Source: Corallium rubrum | Lineage: Eukaryota; Cnidaria; Anthozoa; Scleralcyonacea; Coralliidae | Assembly: GCA_964035015.1 (NCBI GenBank) | Contig: OZ036014.1 | Coordinates: forward strand, 3,332,201 to 3,396,200 | DNA length: 64,000 nt | Direction: 5' to 3' | Shown: in pieces, positions 21,198 to 33,700 of the stretch | Numbering within the stretch: position 1 is the stretch's first letter | Layout of the letters: every line of letters begins with the position of its first letter | Made by a program: the position numbers and the translations under genes | Notes under the pieces: generated by a model | Seen by the model: only the letters and a program-made list of their open reading frames with translations | The model's database searches: none | What the model was told of the DNA's origin: nothing

Positions 21198-22722
21198 CAT
21201 AGGCGTACGAGCAAAATTTTGTAGGGGGGGCTGAACATAATTTGCCCGAATGAATAGTGACATCATATGACACATGACGTCATCGTGAGGCTATCAACAA
21301 CATAACGCCCTGAAGAACAAGCATTTCCATCGTTATCCCTACTGCGTTATCCCTAATAGATAATTCCCTTTAAAAGCAAGAACATTCTAGAGGAATTAGG
21401 ATTAGAATTAGGCATTACAAGGGTCAAAGTTCATTACGAAGTTCGTAAGGATAATCTTTATTTAGATGGTGTTATACAATAACCAAGGTTAACAACAAGG
21501 TAACCACGTGTTGCATCACAAAGTGACAGAGGGCATAGCCTGATACTCGTCATTAGTACACTGGCACGCGAAGTAGACACACAGAGTCTCTGCAGCTCGT
21601 TAAAAGAAATATTTTTTGACACTATGACCAGTTGGAAACGATAAATCCAAAATTAACCGCCATGAATTTATTTTGGTTTTCTTGGGAATAACGCCGAATC
21701 GATTGATATGCAGCGACGTTAACAAGATAACCACGTGTGGCATCACAAAGTGGCAGGAAATGGGTGGGGTGGGTGAGGGGTTAGCCTAGATAGAGCATGA
21801 TACTCGTCATTAGTACACTCTAGCACGTAAAGTAGTTGCATGGGAAAATTTAATCTTTTATCAACCATCGTTATACTGGTGTGATGGGTGCGAGCTAATC
21901 CCGAGGGGGTGGTCAGTCCAAGATGTCACCTGCTCGGATCTTGACCTGATTCCAAATACCACTTCTCGTCCCAGGCTTCCCCCTCGCTCAACAGCTTAGG
22001 GCGTTAGCCACTTGACCACTTCAACTATAAGTTAATTTCAAAGTGATTACAATTATTTACAAAGAAAGGAAAAGGGTACATAGCTACATGTTATTTCATA
22101 GTTGTCTCACGGAGCTAGTTTCGAGAAGTATTTATTCATACAAATGACGAATTAGTCGGGATTCAGGAATCAAATGTTTTAATCAAATGTTTTAGAAGAA
22201 ATAAGAACTGCGATTATGTCGCTGTCCGAAATTGTCAATTATCCTTTGCATATCGTTCTTTAGCGTCATGTTTGCATAAGCTATCTCAATGTTAATAGGA
22301 GCGATGCTACTTAACCATTCTTGGCCCATCATGTGCTTCGGAGATAGGCTTTCAAGCGGCGAAGGGCACTGAACGACCTCTCAGCAGAGCAGGATGTTGC
22401 CGGGATCGTGGTCAGAATTGAAAAAACTTTGTTAGTAAAATTTTTAGTAAACGACATGTAGCCGCGCCTAAGCAGTGAAACTACTTCAAATCACAGGGCA
22501 AGACGGCAAGTTACTACACCTACGAAGCTCTACGCGGAAGACCGGAACACACAGTAGGCCAACACACCAGGTAATCCAGCCGACCCCTGAAAATGTTATA
22601 TATAACGTTAAAATATTATTGACAAGACTATTTTTGCCCGAATGACCAGACCATTTTTGCCCGAATGGACTATTTTTCTCAAAACTGGGGGGGCTGCAGC
22701 CCCCCTGGCTCGTACGCCTATG
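21198..22722. mobile_element. hAT element with 8-bp target duplication
   Basis: Ends CATAGGCGTACGAGC on both strands, flanked by TGTAGAAA (21190-21197 and 22723-22730). Contains repeated TTGCCCGAATG near both ends, a GGGGGCTGCAGCCCCC palindrome near the right end, and a minus-strand transposase C-terminal remnant. A rearranged relative occupies 59652-62140. Confidence 0.85.
22205..22430 (-). pseudogene. C-terminal dimerisation domain of hAT transposase (decayed)
   Basis: The minus strand reads ILTTIPATSCSAERSFSALR then RLKAYLRST, the signature of the hAT C-terminal dimerisation region, then stops soon after because of a base change or indel near 22330. The catalytic part is missing. It identifies the enclosing element as hAT. 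Confidence 0.75.
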
Positions 22723-23339
22723 TGTAGAAACACTGGACCAGTGAGGGATGGCTCTTACTGGACCTCTAGGGAGAACAGTTAGCTATTAACTGATAGAACT
22801 ATCCAGTATAAATAAGATTAGTTTAGTTTAGTTAGTTCAAGAGGGAATTTTTCTTTGTTTTTGACTTTTCTACAGATTTTTTGGCAAGGTGCACGAGATT
22901 TTTTGGGCCTTGTATACCCACCAGGAACACCCCCCACCCCCACCTCAATAACTATAACATGTTTAAAAGTCCTGACCCAATGTTACAGAAATAGGGGTTT
23001 TTCTTTGACTTATAAAATCTATAAAAGGCCATTTAACAAGGATTTACAGACTGTTCTTGTAAAGCTAGGAAACGTATGTCAGACTAGAAATAATCATATT
23101 AAATAATATAATATAATACAATTTCTGAAGAATATACCTCAATGTTGTAGGTCTGACAAGCTGTCCAAATATTCTTGTTCGAAGAACAGCCATTTTCCGA
23201 GCGTAATTTGTGCTCATCTTTAACTTGCAAAGAGTTTTTAAAAGAAAAATTGCACAAAAGTTGGTAAAATTGATCTTCCAAAACAATTGACCGAGCAGCC
23301 AGTTGTATTTGGAAGTCCTGGGGACAACACTTAACATAT

Positions 23340-23740
23340 CCCCTCAGGTCGACCTCACATCAAAAATTAAGGATTATCCTTAATTAAGGATTATCCTTAA
23401 TTGTCTACTCGCCTAGAATTAAGGCTAATCCTTAATTTTAAATGAAAACTCTCCCCCATACCCCCAACCACTAACCACAACCCCCCGGAAACCCTAAACC
23501 TAACCACAACCCCCCGGTAGCCCTAAGCCTAATCACAACCCTCAGGAAAAAAGTCCCACCTCTCAGACCCCGACCACAACGCCCCTCTAGGATTCTTAGC
23601 TTTATGTGTTCAAGTTTAACATCCCGCTTGTGGGACAGATAAATTAAGGCCATGTCTTAATTTGAGCCCTATTTTAAAATTAAGGCCATGTCTTAATTCG
23701 AGCCCTATTTTACAATTAAGATATACGCTTAATTTTCGTA
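23340..23740. repeat. TTAAGGATTATCC and CCACAACCCCC repeat patch
   Basis: Several TTAAGGATTATCCTTAA palindromes, then repeated CTAACCACAACCCCCCGG blocks, then two copies of a TTAAGGCCATGTCTTAATTYG unit. GGATTA is the core site of Otx-type homeodomains, but nothing links it to a gene here. Confidence 0.6.
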
Positions 23741-23794
23741 AGAGATCGTGTTGATCCCCTATAGTTCCTGGTGCTTCGTGTTGGGTCCCAATTG

Positions 23795-25115
23795 GGTCCC
23801 ATTTATACTAGTCTCCCTCGCAGCCGTTGTTAGGGTCGCCGTCCCAAACTCGCTCCCCACCAGCGGCTGCTCACTCGAGCAACACATTCCATTCCCTTTG
23901 TATAATGAACCAATGAGATTACAGCATTGATCACTGCTAAAATTAAATCCAGACTTTTGCGAGCGACGAGGCAAGCGTTGTTGTGTAAAACTTGTTTAAT
24001 CGAAAGCTAATATTTCGAAAAGTTTAGCTTAGAACATTACAAAATTTACGAAGAATAATGTTTTAACTATGTTCTTTCTCCCCATACAAACAAAGGTGCG
24101 TAAAAGTCAATGTGAAGCGTGTGGGCATCAGAGAAATATTCAGTTGGCCGTGTGACACACGGTGTGCTCAAATTACCTTACCGAAGTCTGAAAATTATCT
24201 GCGTACCGCACGGCACTTGAAATCACGAATATTTTCAGAAGTATAGCTTAGAACTTCGCCGAATTTTTGAAGAATGCTATTTCGATTATCCTCTTTCACC
24301 ACATGCAGATAAACAAGCGTTGAAGTCATGAGCGACAGCGAAATAAAAGATGTAAACACAAGCCCGACGGAAATGGGGTGAGCGACTAGTATAGAGTGTG
24401 TTTACTTGAAAGTTAATATTTCGAGTAGTTTAGCTTAGAAGTTCACGAAATTTACGAAGAATGGTACTTTAATTATGTTCTTGCTGCTCATATCAATAAA
24501 TTCGTATGAAAACTTTTGAAAAGGCTACAAGTGTTTGCGAAATGTAGCAGGTCCAGGTAGTCTCCTTCGCAGACGTTCAGGTGTGCGTATTAAACTACCG
24601 ATCGAGAATATTGCTTCTTCTACGTATTATAATTTGTTTTCTTCAATGTTGCTCAAGCTAACCGAAGAAATCCTAAGACTTCGTGGGTGAATTACTTGTT
24701 CTTGCATATTAAAAGCTTCACAAGCGGAGAAACCACGACAATAACATGGGTCACCATGGCCAGAAACCTTTGAGATTGTATCGGCGCTGGGCAAATCAGC
24801 CATTTACCACACTCGGTACCGTAGGAAAGTTTACAAACATCAGTATTCCCTTGGACAAATTGGACAACTGCTTTCCGTTGATAGGGATTAAGATCTTTTA
24901 TTTTAAACGTTTAAACGTAAATCACACACTTGCTCGCCATCAAAATACCGAGGCAAGGACATGCCAAGGTGAAGGTCAGCTTTCCAGATTTTGGAAGGCT
25001 TGCTCTGATTGGTCAGATGCGGGAATGGAATGTGTTGCTCGAGTGAGCAGCCGCTGGTGGGGAGCGAGTTTGGGACGGCGACCCTAACAAAGGCTGCGAG
25101 GGAGACTAGATTTAT
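23795..25115. mobile_element. Fold-back element with ~110-bp inverted arms
   Basis: Left arm CTAGTCTCCCTCGCAGCCGT... to ...CATTCCATTCCC (about 23805-23903), right arm its complement (about 25018-25110) nearly perfect. The interior has three diverged copies of a ~200-bp unit beginning TTTAGCTTAGAA (about 24020, 24240, 24428). CCCTATT / GGTCCC-like short repeats flank it to 25250. Superfamily not determined. Confidence 0.65.
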
Positions 25116-25814
25116 ACCTATTCGACCTTATTGTTCCTATCATCCCTATTAATTCCAAATAATCCCTGTTGGGTCATATTTGATCACATTGTTCCCAATT
25201 GAGTCATATTAGTCCCTATTGGTTCTTATTGGCTCCTGGTAGTTCCTAGTTGTACTAAAGTACACCTGCCCGAACATGCAAAGTAATAAAACAATGAATA
25301 AAACAATGTGTTTGCTGAAGCCCAATTTTAAAATTCAAATGTCTTTTCTTTTCCTCCAACTGAAAATAGTTGCAAATTAAATAACAAAGCCAACGACATT
25401 CTTGACCTTCCTAAAGTGTTTTCCCCTCAAAAAAAAGCAATTGGTGCCCACTTCCGCCTCCCCGGCAAATAAACATACTGTCTCGATTACACACTCAGGT
25501 GTCTAATCAGAGATTAGGCGTTTTGAACGAGAGAATCGCATAACGAGAGGTCTATAACATATGACATGGTCTTTTGATGGCTTGATTAATAAAGTGATGT
25601 AATTTGTTACAATGTGAAGATCTATATATCAAAACACTGGAGCCACAGTAGCAAAATTGTATCAATTATAATTGTTCTTATTATACCCGAAGATCTACTA
25701 TTAAAAGTAAGTCTAATGCCGATGCCAAATAAAGCAGCCTTACAACAGTCAAACAGTTTGGATTTTCAAAATACATAACGTCCACTTATCGTAGTGGATA
25801 TTCGAGAATTAAAT

Positions 25815-27632
25815 ATGGAAAGCCCGAAAGAGAGCGACCATGGTTTCGTCAGCGAGATAGAACCAAATCGAAGAAGTAATTCTGTGACTGAACTGCTAAA
25901 TCAACTTGAAGAGCAAAACAGGTATGTATATTAAAAATGTAAATAATACATAAATAATGTGTTTTTCAATGTTAAGTAAAACTTAAATAATTTCGCTAAT
26001 AAATTAAGCGGTTTAGCCGCAATCGCATTTGGTGGTTTGCTAGAAGAATCCTTCTAAGTTGATAAAACTTTTTCAAGTTTTTGTAGACTCTAGTTGAACT
26101 CTCACAGTGACCTTAGTTTAAGCATACTCTTTACATGAAGTTAAACTAAGTCAAATGGTAATATAAATGCCATAATAAAAAATCAGCGTTTGATGGAAGG
26201 TATTCTCGTCTAGTTTTATCATTTGATCTGAATAGACAGAGACTCATTATATATTGAAGGGGCCACCTATAAAAGAGTAATATTCCATATCCGGCCATAT
26301 GAATAATCAATGTTTTCTCATTATAATGCCGTATATGTTTTGCTCCAAGTGGTAGAAGAAATTCTTTCTTGTCGTCGGAACGAGTGGCAGGTTTTAGTTT
26401 CGGTTTAGAAAGGAAATTATGTAAGTCAGTGTTCTTGTTTCTACTTTATTACTTGTTGTTGAAATGTGAGAAGTTTGATGAGAAGTTTGATGAAATACTG
26501 TGTGGAGATCAAGTTTCGTTGAAGTACCTTCGCTGCCAAATGTTATACAGAAGACTTCAAACTACGTTGTTCTTCGCTCAAAAGAACAAGAAATCGTTCA
26601 AGGTTTAGACACATATTGATGGAAACACAATCTGTTCAAATCAGTTCTACTTATGATGGAATTATGGAGAGGGCTGAAGGGGTATTCTCAATTTTTTTAC
26701 AGTTTAATACACAGACATACAGAACCTTGTAGTTGTGCATATTGCATGCCAGTGGTTGTCAGTGATTATGGATGATATCCAAGTACAGTAGTGGCTTTAG
26801 TCTGGGCAGACAAGGTTTTAGACTAAAGAGAAATGAAGGATATTTATAATATTCTAACATAAAGAAGGAACAGTCTGAGCAAGAACAGACAAAACATATC
26901 TCAGGGGGAATATATAAGAATGCTAGGCAACAATTGAAGACTTTTCTTGATGCACTCCTAATGGATGTAAGACAAGAAAAAGATGCTTCCTTTTATTTCA
27001 TTGTTCCAGTAAAGTTCAGTTCTACTTTCACTTGCTTTTGTATCTTGTTCTTAGCTTATCTAAACAGTGATATTTAATAGTTTTTCCTGTTTACTTGACT
27101 AAATTGTAAGTGCCATACTCAACATACGTAATATAATATTAATTTAATATGAACTGATTTGTGAGTACTCAACTCTGTTGCCCCTAATGTTTAAAAGTCT
27201 ATTCTGGTTAACACAATAAAATTATGATTTGGCCACTGAAGAGATGAGGTCAGGGGAGGGCCAACGTCAGGGGAGGGCCAACACAAGGGTATTGGGCAAC
27301 ACAGGGTGAATATTTAGTTCCGTACTCTCACCCAACAATATATTTTTTTATGACTGTCTGAGGTTTGTGAAACTGACATTTTGGCTTTACTTTCTTATAG
27401 CAAATTAACACTTCTGTTAATAATTAAAGTACTTGATATTAATTAGACTTTTATTGATTTTGCACACTTACTACAGTTATAGATCATAATTACAATTATA
27501 CAATTACTACATAAAGAAAAAAAGATGATAATAACTAAAATAAATTATCGTGCGCAGTGATCAAAGTAGCCAAAAGCTTTCGAGTTGATCACTGCCTACG
27601 AGTACTACTGTATAAATCTAACTGAGAATGGA

Positions 27633-27714
<82 letters not shown>

Positions 27715-30700
27715 TATATATATATAGTTATTATTTATTACTATTATTTTGTGAAAGAAGTTAGAGCCTATATATATTTTTTTGAAAAATAGTGACTGAA
27801 TTAGACAATTTGATTTCAAGATCTATACCTTGCCATATTTGTGAAGAAACAAAGTTGAAAGTATGTACACCGTAATTTGTTCAAACTCTAGGTTAATATG
27901 AAGCGAACTAAAGAAAGAATCACTTTAGAATAAAGAAATTTAACATGAAAGATAGATGGAAATTTTGATGCATGTGATACAGCAGATTTCAAAACTAGAA
28001 GAAGTTTGGGGTGGAAGGATTTTTTCTTTTAAAATCATTTAGTATAAGCACTACTGAGTAAGTTACTTTATAGTGATGGACTGATGCTCCAATTCAGATA
28101 GGTGATGAATCTTGTTTCATTTTTCCATTCAGGCAGTTGGAGAGTGATGACAAAGCAAGGGTAGAACTTTCATCAAATGTAAAGAATAATAACAATGATA
28201 ACAACAAGCTTGCTTTAGAGTCAGCTGACAGCAGTGATTCTGGAATATCATCAGTTGACATTCTTGACAATACAGATGGTTTTGATTATGAGACATTTCA
28301 AATATGGGGAGAGATTATTCGAGACTGGAATGAGAATATGAAAAGGAGTCCCAAGGTTATCAAAGATTTGGTCCACAAAGGAATTCCTGAAGCATTTAGG
28401 TGTATAGTTTGGCAATATTTTACTGGTGCTTGGGAGTCATCACTTGTGCAAACTTATGCTAAGCTTATCACAGTAAGTAAACTTAGTTGTTGGCACTGCC
28501 ATGTAATTTTAAAGATTTAGGATGACTTCAGTGCTTAACCCACTCCTGCCTCTGCTGGTCAGGAATGTCCCTTTATTATTTTACTTTGTCTAACGTTAGA
28601 CGATTATATTTGTCAAAGGGAGAACCTTCAGACATCGTAGACAGCAATGTTCTGAGTACATGTTCTGAGTACATGTACTGTACTGTATTGTAGTTAAATC
28701 TTGGAATATTAGAGTTTCTTTGTTGATTTCCTACAGCAACAGTCCGCTTGTGAAAGAGTGATCAAGCGAGATATAGCAAGAACCTTCCCTGAACATCCAC
28801 GTTTTCAAAAAGAAGAAGGTCAAGGACAGCTGGGATTGTTTAATGTAATAAAGGTACAGTGCAATACTTCACAGACAATTATCTAACAAAATGAAAAAAG
28901 GAAACTCATAATCTTTCTGTTCATCTTAAAGGCCTATTCCATTTATGATAAAGCAGTTGGTTATTGTCAGGGCAGTATGTTCATTGCTGGGATGTTATTG
29001 ATGAAGGTAGAGTACAGAAGAGATTTTTAAATTGTTTTTATTACTATTAGAGGTGAACCAGTCATCGGTAAAACATTGGCAGAGCCAATTAATGGCTAGT
29101 TTTTCTCACAATCAGCCATTGGCTGATTGTCTTTCGCCATCGGATTGGCTGTCTCATGACTCTCGTCCTCGTATTTCTGCTCTCTCGTCCTCGTTTATCA
29201 TTGTTTGGCATTTTTGCACTTGTCAAGTTATTGGTACAAAAATATTTTAAATAAAGGAAACACTGCTGACTACTTGACTGTTTTCTGTTTGTTTTGTTAC
29301 GCTCAAAATACAAGAATTGGCTTGATGACTTCCTCTCATTGCAAAACTTGAGATGAATAAAACGACAAAATGGGAGCACTGAGCATCAGGTTAGCAAACA
29401 TCGGTTTTGCCGATTAATTGGCTGATGGTGGGGAAATATTGGCTCTTAACAATCGGTATCGGCAATCAGCTTTTTTTTAATGTTGGCTCACCTCTAATTA
29501 CTGTACTATATATTTTATTACTGATAGTTTGCTGTAAGTCCTCAGCCAGATGTGTTTAGTTTAATTTAGCATGGCCTTATAGCTACTGTTTTTTGTTGTT
29601 TTTTTGTACATATAGATGCCTGAAGAAGATACATTTTGTGTTTTTGTAAAGTTAATGGAAGATTATGGAATGAGGGAATTGTATAAACCAAATATGTCAG
29701 AGCTAGGATTGTGTATATTTCAGTTAGAAAATTTAGTTCAGGTATCAATTGTTATTTAATTTTGTAATTTTCTTAATGCTACATGTATAGACATTACAGC
29801 CAACATGTGTATCATCACCATCATGATCATCATCATGATCATCATCATGATCATTATAATCATCACCACTAGATGATCATCACCACCATCATTATCACTA
29901 ACCATCATCATCACTATCATCATCACCATCATCAGCACCATCATCGGCACCAACATCACCACCATCATCATCACCACCATCATCACCACCACCATCATCA
30001 CCACCATCACCACCAACCACCATCATCACAATCATCACCACCACCATCACCATCACCATCATCACCACCACCATCATCAGCACCATCATCATCATCACCC
30101 ACCACCATCATCACCACCACCATCACCACCACCTCCACCATTATCACCACCATCACCACCACCACCATCACCACCATCACCACCACCACCACCACCATCA
30201 CCACCAACCACCATCATCACCACCAACCACCATCATCACAATCATCACCACCACCATCACCATCATCATCACCACCACCACCATCACCACCAACCACCAT
30301 CATCACAATCATCACCACCACCATCATCATCACCACCACCACCACCATCACCACCAACCACCATCATCACCACTGTCATCACAATCATCACCACCATCAT
30401 CATCATCATCACCACCACCATCACCACCAACCACCATCATCACCACCAACCACCATCATCACAATCACCACCACCACCATCACCACCAACCACCATCATC
30501 ACCACCAACCACCATCATCACAATCATCACCACCACCACCATCATCATCATCACCACCACCACCACCATCACCACCACCACCATCATCACCACCAACCAC
30601 CGTCATCACAATCATCACCACCACCACCATCATCACCACCAACCACCGTCATCACAATCATCACCACCACTATCATCATCATCACCACCACCACCATCAC

Positions 30701-33700
30701 CACCACCACCATCATCACCACCAACCACCGTCATCACAATCATCACCACCACCATCATCATCACCACCACCACCACCATCCAAGTAACCAGAATAAATAT
30801 CTGCTTGATTGTTTAGGAACACTTGCCAGAATTACACGGACATTTTAAAGCGCAAGTAAGTCCACACTTAGTTAAATATTAAAACTGAAGAGATTTAAAA
30901 TTAATTCTAGTTTCACACCATCATTATTCTATTTTCTAGGGTTTTCACACAGCTATGTATTCCTCATCATGGTTCTTAACATTATTTTCATCAGTTTTTC
31001 CACTCAGTGTTGCATTTAGAATAATGGATATGTTTATCTGTGATGTAAGCAATGGTTTGGTATACTCTAGCACTGTAAATGTTGGTATTACAAGTGGGCT
31101 GCTGATTAGAGAGAAGGGGTGCTAATTAGAGAAGTGGGTGCTTATTAGAGAGAAGGGGTGCTAATTAGAGAAGTGGGTGCTTATTAGAGAGGAGGGTGCT
31201 GATTAGAGAGGAGGGTGTTTATTAGAGAGGAGGGTGCTTATTAGACAGAAGGGTGTTTATTAGAAAAGAGGGTGTTTATTAGGGAGAAGGGTGTTAATTA
31301 GAGAGGAAGGTGCTTATTAGAGAGAAGGGGTGCTAATTAGAGAGAAGGGGTGCTAATTAGAGAGAAGGGGGTGCTTATTAAAAAGAAGGGGCGTTTATTA
31401 GAGAGAAGGGGTGTTAATTAGAGAGAAGGGTGCTTAATTAGAGAGAAGGGTGCTTATTAAAGAGAAGGGGTGTTAATTAGAGAGAAGGGTGCTTAATTAG
31501 AGAGAAGGGTCCTTATTTAGAGAGAAGGGTGCTTTTTAGAGAGAAGGGTGCTCATTAGAGAGGAGGGTGCTCATTAGAGGAGGGTGTTTATTAGAGAGAA
31601 GGGTGCTTATTAGAGAGAAGTGTGTTAACCCTATCCAGACTGGGCTTTTTTTTTTACTTCTGGGACTGGGGGGGGGGGGGGGGGGGGGGGGAAAGTGCCC
31701 GCGGTCAATATCTCCTGAACCATTTGGTGTATTCCGACGAAACTTTTACAGGTGGATGGTATGCCTTGTTCAAGTATGTGTTACACTTATGTTGTCATGG
31801 CAACAAATTATGACGTCATTATGACGCCATTAATTGCAAAAACCCAGGATTACTAAAATTTCAAAAAATTTTTTCCTATTGTTTTGTTAACATAAAAAAG
31901 GTAGTATATCAAAAAAATAGTTTCTCTTTATTAAAAAGTGCTTACTTTTATTGTAACTATTATAAAAGCAAACATAATAAAAATTGTCGGCTGAAGTTTT
32001 GGGTTGGTAGGTGTTCACAACTCCGCTGTAACTTTTTTTTGACGTGATATGTTTTCACCAAATTTTCCACACAAAGCCCATACATATTTAGGAAAAGTCA
32101 TAAAATTTCATAACCATACCTTTACTGGTTTAGGAGATATTAACTTTTAAATTCAGCGTGGGCACTTTCCACCCCCCCCCCCCCCCCCCCAGTCTGGATA
32201 GGGTTAATTAAAGAGAAGGGGTGTTAATTAGAGCGTAGGGGTGTTAATTAGAGAGGAGGGTACTTATTAGACAGAAGGGTGTTTATTAGAAAGAAGGGTG
32301 TTTATTAGAGGAGGGTGTTTATTAGAGAGAAGGGTGTTTATTAGAGAGGGGGGTGCTTATTAGACAAAAGGGTGTTTATTAGAAAAGAGGGTGCTAATTA
32401 GAGAGAAGGGTGTTTATTAGACAGAAGGCGTTGCTTTAGAGAGGACGGTGCTGTTAGAGAGAAGGGTGCTAATTAGAGAGAAAGCGGTTAATTAGAGAAG
32501 AGGGTGCTTATTAGAGAGAAGATGATGTTCATTAGAGAGAGGATGGTGCTCATTAGAAAGGAAGGTGAGCTAAACGTTTTCTGTTTTTTGATAGGGCCGT
32601 GAAATACTATTTAGGATATCTATCGCAATACTTACGTTGAGTGTAAATGAACTTCTTAAGAGTGATATGGAAGAAATGTTACAGGTAGGGGTAACAAATG
32701 AGTTTTACCAAGTCTACTCTTCACAAAATCCGAACTTAATTCTTTATAATGAGTGAGTGTGCGAAGGAATAGTCTTGTATTCACGTCATTAGTCATATAG
32801 TCTCGTCTTCTTCCTCCTTCTGGTGTTACAAGCATTCTTTGTGATAAAACGTACTTTGGCATGATGTTAACCCACTGTTGCTGACTAGGATGTCTGGGCA
32901 TTCGCTCTTTGACTAGTAAAATCGTCTGTCATTAGACAGAGTAAAACAATAAAAGGGCCGTTTTTGGCTGCTTAGACAAGAATGAGTTGATATTGTCGTA
33001 ACTAATTCACAAAGCAGTTCAATTCATTTTTAGCATTTTCAAAGAACCATGCCTGAGAAATATTCTGATAACTTTGAAGTGGTGGTTGAGGAAGCTGAAA
33101 GGGTTAAGTTTAACATGAAGAAAATGAAAAGGTGATATTAATCTTGGTTTTTCAGCCTTGGATATATTTTTTAACATAAGCGTACTTTGTAAAGAAATGA
33201 GCCTACCCACAGGGAGCCCATCTTGGCAGAGCGTGGGTACCCCCTGTGGCACACTCGATCGTGACATCATCGTTGACACTTCGGATAGCTACGAAATCCT
33301 ACGATAAGCTTTTCGGATAAAGCGGGAAGTCTCAGGATTATTGATTTATTGCACATTCATCTGACTCTGAGTTTCAGTAGGTTTCAGTATTCCAACGGTG
33401 GCTCCCAACGATACGAGATGTTCTGGCTACTTGCGGAACACGGAACACATTCCACGTTGAACGTTTGGTGTTTCATCCCTTATATTTTTTCCTCTCCCTC
33501 CGTTTTTTCCTCGCTTCCGGTAACCGTTTTCCGTATTTTTTTAAATCCCCTGCCACAGTCCCCCGCGCGTCTTTCGAGTCCGCCACAGGTGCCCACGTGC
33601 TGCCAAGATGGGCTCCCTGTGGCCTACCTGGATAGCGTACAGAAATGTGTTCATAGTTTTGTTTTCATGTTCTAGGTTCGAGAGAGATTACACTCGTTCA

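Larger units (their letters stand above)
21013..22830 (+). mobile_element. tRNA-derived SINE interrupted by an hAT element
   Basis: Head with A-box (TGGCACAGTGGTTAGCACG) and B-box (GGTTCAATTCC), as in a polymerase III tRNA promoter, followed by a body shared with 10130-10405. The body is interrupted at 21198-22722 and resumes TGTAGAAACACTGGACCAG to CTGATAGAACTATCC. Confidence 0.8.

Noticed and set aside
26369-26608. 79-codon frame in intron 1 of the EVI5-like gene
   Set aside because: No recognisable domain, no splice support, fits chance in this sequence.
27560-27605. Similarity between GTTGATCACTGCCTACG (27583) and a stretch near 57210
   Set aside because: Short and imperfect; not enough to call a repeat family.
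29873-30787. 304-codon open frame on + (and Met/Val/Asp-rich frames on -)
   Set aside because: Produced by the CAT/CAC repeat; no start context, lies inside an intron, no domain.
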